Source: Multifurca ochricompacta (taxonomy: Eukaryota; Basidiomycota; Agaricomycetes; Russulales; Russulaceae). From it: DNA of 64,000 nt. Shown here in pieces: positions 57,520 through 64,000 of the stretch. Each line of letters begins with the position of its first letter. Within the stretch, counting starts at the first letter, position 1. Position numbers and translations under genes: made by a program. A model generated the notes under the pieces. That model saw only the letters and a program-made list of their open reading frames with translations, ran no database searches and was not told the DNA's origin. The DNA lies in the NCBI GenBank assembly GCA_022496185.1, contig WTXG01000100.1, positions 62,001 to 126,000 on the forward strand, given 5' to 3'.

Positions 57520-58095
57520 TGTGACAGTTATCTTTGTGTTTTTTCTGCTTGTTTGTATTCTCCAATGCCGAATCCCTTACTTCTGCAGCTTCAACAGCTC
57601 CATTAAATGGTCAAAGTCCTTATGACCATTTGTACAGTATTGAGGGCACAACCCCTCTTAGTCCACACAAACTCCAAGTCTCATATTAGCTAGACTGTTC
57701 TTTACTGATACAACTATGACATAGCTATGACCTAGCCATGATATCATCTGTAGAAGCCTAGGACAGTCTCTGGTAGTTTACTGAGCCTCCAACCTGTATT
57801 TAAGGACCATTAGTTTCAGAGACAGACCTTAAGTCTGTTCTCTAGTACCCAATACAGGTGTTACAGACTCACCAGAAGCCCCATTCCTCTTGAGCCCCTA
57901 AGCCGCGCCTTAGGAGTCTTCATCCCAGTTATTTTGTGACAGGACTGAGTGTCCCTGTTCGATTTCGCATCGCGCGCGCACCTGCTGCAACTTGTAGGGC
58001 TTGAACACCTAGGTGATAACCTTGAGATCTTGATACTTGTCTTGCTATCCTTGACGCGAATTGACCTAGTACACAGCTAGCACCTGGCTGTGACA
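57520..58095 (+). repeat. Gyp-3 LTR (copy 2, 3')
   Basis: Follows the polypurine tract; ends CACCTGGCTGTGACA like the inverted LTR at 55531. Contains cagagacagaccttaagtct, matching 55885-55910 in inverse orientation, but is clearly diverged from copy 1. Confidence 0.82.
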
Positions 58096-58681
58096 CTACT
58101 TGTTTTCTAGCTTAACACGCTACTGTTGAACAATCATGCTGCTGGTTATACTGACTGTTGTTAGTAGCGGGTTAGGCTAAAAGACAAGTTAAACTTCAGA
58201 GGAAGAAGAACTCTATAATACTATGCTACTGACCTAAAAGACAAGTTAACTACACAGAGAATGTTAGTCAAAGGAAAAGTAGAAAGTAAAGTAAAGACGA
58301 CTTACACTTCAGAGGAAGAAGAACTCTGAAGTGTAAAGGACAAAACAGACACCCTTATATACCCATGGGGGCCAGGGGAAATGGTCTGTGCGCACTGGGA
58401 ATAAGTCCACAAGTGCTGGACAATAAACAAAGAGGGATAAAGGCCATTGGCCAAAGAGATATCATGTGCTTACTGCACATTACTAAGGATATCACTAATC
58501 AGCTGAGTAAGGTGAGAAAGAAATGTAATAAAGATATCATAAAAAGTCCAAAACTCCGGAACCTAATCTAATCTTATCTACAGCTAAAGCGATCCTTAGA
58601 TGCCTGAAGCATCTCCAGACACATCCCATGTCAACAGCTACTAACCACAGTCAGTATAACCAGCAGCATGATTGTTTGACA
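58096..58681 (+). mobile_element. Cop-1 LTR 3' end, split by another Cop-1 LTR
   Basis: 58096-58123 (cttgttttctagcttaacac) and 58642-58681 (taaccacagtcag...GTTTGACA) join to the last part of a plus-orientation Cop-1 LTR. Its 5' part is missing at the junction with the Gyp-3 LTR. Confidence 0.75.
58124..58636 (-). mobile_element. Solo LTR of Cop-1 (copy d), inverted
   Basis: 513 bp, TGTTGAACAATCATG...CATCCCATGTCAACA on the plus strand, duplication gctac (58119-58123, 58637-58641). Inserted into a Cop-1 LTR of opposite orientation. Hairpin loop TTCTTCTTC as in the full element. Confidence 0.93.
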
Positions 58682-58844
58682 CCCATGCCTTGTTCTAGAC
58701 CCTAAACTCCACATGCAGGTCGCTAAACCCAGCTTACAGATAGAGCCAAGCATTGACTGGACTTAAAGCCACAAGCTTCTGGCTATAGGCCTACTAAGAC
58801 TATCTATGGGACAAAAACCCAGCTACAACTATGAATGTTACTAA
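58682..58844 (-). mobile_element. Inverted fragment of the Cop-1 leader
   Basis: Reverse complement of about 29108-29273 in the Cop-1 leader (cttagtaggcctatagccag and neighbouring sequence), with scattered changes. It directly follows a plus-orientation Cop-1 LTR end, so the orientation is rearranged relative to a normal element. Confidence 0.75.
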
Positions 58845-59414
58845 TAGCACTTCAAAGTCTGGTCCAGTCTGGTTTTTTTCCATTTTAGGCATGAACCGGA
58901 ACCAGAACTGGTCCACTCAGTCTGCTTCCTTGAAAATAACCGGACTGGACTAATGAGAACCAGTTAAGAACAGTCCAGAAGCGGTCCTTAGACCAGTTTC
59001 AACTGGTCTTCTTACCATTTACATGGATTGACAGTGCCATCTACTTAGAGACAATAGGTCCTCAACACAGGGTTAACAGGTAATAATTGGGTGACACAGC
59101 AAACAGAAAGATTGGACAAGTCAATTAGTTGAAGTGACTTAAGATGCAGCACAAAAGGAAGTGGGTGGGACAGATCACAATTGCTGTTCACTACTACTTG
59201 AGCCCATTTACATGCAATCTCTACTTAAGATGATAGAACAAGACTTGTAACTAAGTAAATCAACAGTTGGACTAATTAACAATAAGTTGGTGCATATGAG
59301 ATAACAGGTGTCAATGTGCTTAGTTCACACGTGAAAATTGTTGGTAGTCGCTAGTTTGTATGCAGTCGCAGTCGGCATGGGTGGTGAATTTTCTTCAAGT
59401 TATCTTCACCAGGT
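58845..59414. mobile_element. Possible hAT-type element fragment
   Basis: The Cop-1 leader homology stops exactly where TAGCACTTCAAAGTCTGG begins. The first 200 bp are full of short repeats of ggtccagt/ccggactgg/aaccagtt in both orientations, like hAT subterminal DNA. No matching right terminus or duplication before the Gyp-2 LTR at 59415. No gene seen. Confidence 0.35.
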
Positions 59415-60004
59415 TGTTACGTCTGGTGCGGGACGTTCCACACGACTTGTGTGACAGCGTTCGTTCGTGTATCAGGTAAGAGACCAATGGGGTCCCTTGG
59501 AAGTATGCGGGAAGAGTCAAAGTCAAAGAGGCTGTACTCTAAGACAATGTTGAGCGGAAAGTACCAGAAGTACTTGAGATGGTCGAGTCAGAGCGTTCAA
59601 AGGGAAGTCCAGAAGACAAGCACCAATGTATTCAATAAGTCGAGTCTGAGGTCTACAAGGTAGCTACAGTGGACTTATATACGTAATTGGGTGAGCGTCT
59701 AAAGATAAGATAAGACAAAGTCATATGGGCCCGAATATACGAAAGCGGAGGGCGTAAAGCCTGGCTTCTGATAGGGAATTAAGTAAGTGTCCGGTCATAG
59801 AGATAAGGATAGAAGATAAGAGATAAGAGGGCAAACGTAAGTATAGTAATGCAAACAAAGACAAAGGCAGTCACGGGGAAGGGAGCAGGGCACGTGATGG
59901 GTCCCAGGAAGGGGACGTAATCAAGAAGTGGAGAGTTGGTGGAAGAGAAGGGTCGTCATTGGGGAGAGTGAAGAAAATCGGGTTGCTAGGCAGGGGTCGT
60001 AACA
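59415..60004 (-). repeat. Gyp-2 LTR (copy 2, 3')
   Basis: 590 bp, LTR sense TGTTACGACCCCTGCC...GACGTAACA. Best-preserved LTR of the family in this window and the reference for the solo copies at 5150, 7847, 23726 and 25156. Confidence 0.92.
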
Positions 60005-60035
60005 TCACCCCCTCTTCTGGTTCTAGCAGACCCGG

Positions 60036-61274
60036 CTAGAAATGACTTGTACCGTCATCATCCTGCACCAGGTCGAGATAGTCGTCGGCTACATTACGAT
60101 CATCCAGGGAGTAGTTTTCTTTGTCGGAATCCTGGGGACATTGATGAGTGCGAAGGAACCCGTAAGGGCTGCGCTGCCCACACGAGTAGCAGAGGTCGTG
60201 GACAGGGCAGTCCAGCTCGCGATGCCCCGCGTTGTGGCGAAGACACTTGCCACACCATCCGGAAGGGTTGATGATGGTTGGGGCGACGCCAATGCGACGG
60301 AAGATACAGAACCTACTCCAATGCATATTGCTACGGCAGTGACGGCACCACTTGCGGTTGAGGGGACAATTCCAACTGATGTGATACTTGCTGTCGCACC
60401 ACCAACATGTCTCTCCTCGGGGGTTCTCGTGCATCCGCGGCATCTCGAACCGGTTCGGCAGCAACGTGGGCGCGGCCCCCAAAGATCGTGGGGGGAGGGG
60501 TCGTGCATACGTGTCAGCGTACCTCTCGGCGATGGTTTGATACGCATCTCCCTTTTCCAACCTCTTCCTGATCTCCACCAATTCCTGTTCCACCTGGAAC
60601 ATCCCACTCGTCAGTCGTGTCATCATCTTTGCATGTTCTTTATACTGCCTGTTGAGCGTCGTGCGCAATGTCAGGTTCTTCCGCAGTCTCATTACTTCGG
60701 CTTTGAGACGCGGAAGGCGCATGTCATTCAGGACTTCATCGATGGCGAAGGCTCGGGAGTCTTCGGCAGCTAGGTGTCCGAGCTGCTCGTCGCTCATTGT
60801 GTGGTGGAGACGCCCTGTGTACCTTTCTTCCAAGTAGACCGGGGCCCCATAGACTGGACCGTTCTTCTTCATGCATCCTGCTACGTCCATCCCTCCATTG
60901 GTATAGAAGATGTACTTAGCTATGGCGATCTCTCCCTCGGCCATGGTGATCTCGAGAGGGTAATACATGGATGAGTTTGGGTTATTGGCGAAAAACAGAA
61001 ACTCCGGGACTTCGTCGTCCATCTCCATCCCCAAGAGGTCATTTGGGTGGGGTTCCTCACAGTGGTTGAAGTCGTCATTGGGGTTGGGAGATTGATTCTT
61101 GACTCGGGCCTCGGCGGCCTCGTAATCGATAGGAGAGGAAGGGCGTGTGGAAGGATGAGCGGATGGGAAGTTCTCGACAACTACGGTGGTGGCCGTGAAG
61201 GCGTCGATGGCAGCGTTGGCAGCGACAAAAGACATGATAGATTGGATGGTGTTAGAACGTTGCTGGGAGAGCAT
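60036..61274 (-). CDS. Gyp-2 ORF3 (copy 2): zinc-knuckle protein downstream of pol
   Basis: Intact 412-codon ORF, start MLSQQRSNTIQSIMSFVAAN; the frame is open further upstream but this ATG matches copy 1. Pol ends with a TAA after the chromodomain sequence SEFHARHPEAPKNS about 70 bases earlier, in another frame. Cys/His motifs: CWWCDSKYHISWNC, CRHCRSNMHWSRFC, CGKCLRHNAGHRELDC and CYSCGQRSPYGF(L)RTHQC. A helical segment LKAEVMRLRKNLTLRTTLNR precedes them, and an acidic tail (DDYLDLVQDDDG) follows. Both copies keep the frame while pol does not. Likely nucleic-acid-binding; role in the element unknown. No membrane segment. Confidence 0.87.
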   Translation of the reverse strand: MLSQQRSNTIQSIMSFVAANAAIDAFTATTVVVENFPSAHPSTRPSSPIDYEAAEARVKNQSPNPNDDFNHCEEPHPNDLLGMEMDDEVPEFLFFANNPNSSMYYPLEITMAEGEIAIAKYIFYTNGGMDVAGCMKKNGPVYGAPVYLEERYTGRLHHTMSDEQLGHLAAEDSRAFAIDEVLNDMRLPRLKAEVMRLRKNLTLRTTLNRQYKEHAKMMTRLTSGMFQVEQELVEIRKRLEKGDAYQTIAERYADTYARPLPPRSLGAAPTLLPNRFEMPRMHENPRGETCWWCDSKYHISWNCPLNRKWCRHCRSNMHWSRFCIFRRIGVAPTIINPSGWCGKCLRHNAGHRELDCPVHDLCYSCGQRSPYGFLRTHQCPQDSDKENYSLDDRNVADDYLDLVQDDDGTSHF

Positions 61275-61399
61275 GTACTGGGGAATTAGACGGGGTTCTG
61301 GGTTGTCTCCTTTTAACTGTTCTTGGGCGCTTCTGGGTGTCGGGCATGGAACTCCGAGATAAGGTCCGGGGCAAAGATATTCCCGGCTGGCTCCCACGA

Positions 61400-64000
61400 G
61401 TTGTCAGAGGCTGAGAATCCTTTCCACTTGATCAGGTAATACAGCTTGCGCCCTCAGCCTTGTCGCTTCGAGTCTAGAACGCGTTCTACTTCCCACTCCT
61501 CTTCCCCGTCGATAAGGTCAGGTGGGGGTCTTGGGAAGTTCCCCCATGCATGGAGGTTTCCTTATACAGGGTCAGAAGCTTGGCATGGAAGATGGGGTGG
61601 ATCTTCCATTTCGGCGGCAATTGCAGCTCGTAAGACACATCTGACAGCTTCCGTGTGATCAGGAAGGGTCCATGGCGTCGAGGTGCTAGTTTGGCCGAGG
61701 GGTGTGAGGTGTGAATGTTTCGTCCCTCCAGCCATACCCAGTCATTGGTCTGATAAGGTGTGAATGTACTCGGCCCTGCTGCCATAAGTTGCTGTGCCTT
61801 TACCAGGTTTTCATTGGCGGATTGCTGTAACTGTTTCCATTGGCTTATCCGCTGGGTTACTGAGGGGACATTAATGGGTTTATCGCCCATGTGGTACGTG
61901 GAGTCCAGCCCATGATAAGGGAAAATGGGGTGGCTTTTGTTGTCCCGTTGGGCCATGAGTTGTGAGCAAACTCCGCAGTTGATAACCATTCTGCCCAGTC
62001 ATCTTGTCGGGCGTTGCACCAAAACCGAAGGTATTGTTCTAACCATTGGTTTGTTCGCTCGGACTGTCCGTCTGTCTGTGGATGGTAAGCCGTTGAGATG
62101 TTCTGTGTAATGTCTAATGTTTTGCACAGGGCTTTAGCGAAGGTCGAGGTGAATCGCGTGTCTCGGTCGGATATAATCTTCTAGGAAGTCCATAGTGGCG
62201 TATACATGGTTCAGATAGAGCTTCGCCACTCCTTCAGCCGTAATAGCTTCATTGCAGGGAATAAACAAGGCCGCCTTGGAACAATCGTGGTCAGTGATTG
62301 TGAGGATAGTGTCGAAACCCTGTGACTGGGTAGTTTGACTATGAAGTCCATGGCGATAGTCTGGAAGGGGGTTGACGAGATAGGAGTGATGGGGTACACT
62401 GGTGGGATCTTCGGGTGTGTGTTGACTTTGTTTCTTGACATGCTGCACATCCCTGTACGTAGCTTTCGACATCTTTTTCATGTTGGGCCACCAATAGTCT
62501 CTTTTGGCAAGGGCATAGGTGTTGGCGATGCCAGGGTGGCCAGCAGAGGGGAGGTCATGATGAAAATGGATCACCCCCCTCTTAATGTTGTCGCCACTGG
62601 TGACAACGAGTCGATCCCCGTCCTTCCACCAAAGGCCATTGACTTCTTTCAGGTTGTGTGCTTCAGCCCATGAACGGCATAGTTCTTGGTTCATGTTTTG
62701 GGAGACTTGTGCCCATAGATCCATGTCGTGAAGACTGACGGCGGCAGTCTTTGCAAAGACTTCCTCTGGCAGAACGGTGACGTTGTTATTGTCATCTTCG
62801 CCCGTGTGCATATCTGACCTGCGCGACAGTGCATCCACTCTAGCGTTCTGGCTTCCAGCAATGTGTTTCAACGTGAAGTTATATTCCTCTAGCTCCAGGA
62901 CTTCTCGTGCCACACGTCGACTAATTTTATGGGGTTCCTTCCAATATAGTAGGTTGGAATGGTCGGTGTGGATGATGGTTTTATGAGGAGTTCCTGCCAG
63001 GTAAGGTTGCCAGTGTCGCAATGCCTTGACTATGGCTAGGAGTTCTCTATCCCAGATGTCATAGTTTCGTTCGCTGGTGAGAAAGTTTCGGAATAGTATG
63101 CCACCGGGTGAAGTATTTGCGTGGCATCCCTCTGGTACAGTACTGCCCCATTGGCGAAGTGAGAGGCATCCACTTCTAGCTCAAAGGGACGGCTCAGATC
63201 TGATTGGATGAGTACTGGTTCTGAGCCAACGAGGTCCCTAATTTGTTTGAAAGCCCGTTGCTGTGCTGTGTCCCACTGCCATGGCATATCCTTCTTCAAC
63301 AGATCGTTCAAAGGCCATGCAATGCCTGAAAATCCCTTGACAAAGCGCCGATAGAAGTTACAGAATCCAATGAATGACCGGACGTCCTTGATGCAGGTCA
63401 GCACAGGCCACTCCTGGATCCCTTGTACTTTAACGGGGTCCATGCGCACTTGTCCTCCTTCCAAAATGACTCCTAGGTATTCGACGCTTCGTTGCTCGAA
63501 GGAGCACTTGGCTGGTTTGAGATATAGGTCATGTTCTCGTAATATATCCAGTACCTGGTGTACGCGCTCTCGATGGTGATCTAAGTTGTCTGGGGTGGCT
63601 ACTAAAATGTCATCCATGTAAACCACCACTTCGCCGGTGAGAATAAGGTCGTGGAAGATGTGATTCATCATGGATTGGAATGTCGCCAGTGAATTCGTAA
63701 GACCAAAGAACATGACATTTGGTTCGAACAGCCCTTGATTTGTCTTGAAGGCAGCCTTACACTGGTCGCCGTCTTTGATCCTGACATTGTTGTAACCCCA
63801 TCGTACATCCATTTTGGAGAAGAGGGACTTATCCCTCATGGTGTTGATAAGTTCAGAGATAAGCGGCAGAGGGTAGGCATTTTTCACAGTGTAAGCGTTG
63901 ATTTGCCGATAGTCCTGGACTGGTCGTAGCTTGCCGTCCTTCTTTTTGATGAAGAAGAAGGGTGAGGCGTACTGTGACTTGGATGGGCGAATATACCCCT
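61400..64000 (-). pseudogene. Gyp-2 copy 2 pol (partial)
   Basis: RT and RNase H are open from the edge to 63036 ([51 protein letters not shown]). Integrase 63021-62134 has HHDLPSAGHPGIANTYALAK but is frameshifted within KKMSKATYRDVQHV (copy 1 has KKDVENYVQGCAACQ) and again before LTITDHDCSKAALF. The C-terminal part 61989-61486 includes LEGRNIHTSHPSAKLAPRRH; the chromodomain is near 61390-61500. At least three indels. Confidence 0.85.

Larger units (their letters stand above)
56220..58095 (+). mobile_element. Gyp-3 copy 2, 5'-truncated: third ORF and 3' LTR
   Basis: Plus-strand 3' part of a Gyp-3 element lying head-on against copy 1. It contains only the third ORF, a polypurine tract (aaaaggggggtgatg) and the 576-bp LTR 57520-58095 (TGTGACAGTTATC...GCTGTGACA). 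Gag and pol are absent; 56220-56353 has no recognisable domain. Confidence 0.82.
59415..64000 (-). mobile_element. Gyp-2 copy 2: chromovirus with intact ORF3, runs off the window
   Basis: 3' LTR 59415-60004 (590 bp), polypurine tract at 60005-60018 on the minus strand, ORF3, pol ending in a chromodomain, then integrase, RNase H and RT reading toward the window edge. Gag, protease and 5' LTR lie beyond 64000. It keeps CpG sites that are TpG/CpA in copy 1, so it is the less decayed copy. Confidence 0.92.

Noticed and set aside
60042..60773. 243-codon plus ORF opposite ORF3 of Gyp-2 copy 2
   Set aside because: Antisense shadow of an intact conserved ORF; copy 1 does not keep a comparable ORF on that strand.
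1..64000. CRISPR arrays, rRNA genes or intact tRNA genes
   Set aside because: No regularly spaced short repeats with unique spacers, no rRNA-like sequence, and the only tRNA-like stretch is degraded.

Overview
The window looks like a transposon-rich piece of an Agaricomycete (mushroom-forming Basidiomycota) genome. The evidence is the 50-80 bp introns with GT-AG ends and micro-exons, a secreted GH3 beta-glucosidase, and a NACHT-ankyrin gene with the N-terminal domain and heptad-repeat linker common in Agaricomycete STAND proteins. I cannot name the species.

Layout. Positions 1-11,600 hold a ruined minus-strand NACHT-type gene. It was split by a 9.7-kb Ty3/Gypsy chromovirus (Gyp-1, 207-9954, target duplication gtctc) and by an inverted solo LTR of the same family (10114-10841, duplication acttc). 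Gyp-1 itself carries a small hAT element and three solo LTRs inside pol. Positions 11,600-22,700 are the only real gene island: a nine-exon GH3 beta-glucosidase (minus), a truncated LINE 3' end (plus), and an apparently intact NACHT-ankyrin gene (minus), paralogous to the broken copy. From 22,740 to the end everything I can identify is mobile DNA.

The TE block can be unpicked by target duplications. A Gyp-2 solo LTR (starts 25156, resumes 36224, ends 37243) contains a composite hAT element (25215-36223). That hAT contains a palindromic Tc1/mariner derivative (26041-35624). The Tc1 derivative contains a second copy of the same hAT (26053-27500) and a full Copia element, Cop-1 (28323-34825). 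A Gyp-2 element (37244-44705, plus) abuts this LTR. A Gyp-3 element on the minus strand (44928-56219) follows, with a second Copia element (Cop-2, 50480-55406) in its leader. Then come the 3' end of a plus-strand Gyp-3 copy (56220-58095), nested Cop-1 LTRs, and another Gyp-2 element (59415 to the end, minus) that runs off the window.

Most interesting points: (1) Gyp-2 elements carry a third ORF downstream of the pol chromodomain. It is 412 codons, rich in zinc knuckles, and intact in both copies although pol is broken in both; Gyp-3 has a different third ORF in the same place. (2) Cop-1 LTRs share a perfect hairpin just after the TATA box, overlapping a splice-donor-like GTAAGT; its loop differs between copies but matches a second partial copy inside the same LTR. 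(3) The Tc1 derivative is a near-perfect 0.78-kb fold-back palindrome. (4) Both hAT copies carry the same internal LTR fragment. (5) The GH3 gene has Glu where the family has its Asp nucleophile. Retroelement decay is dominated by transitions, many at CpG.
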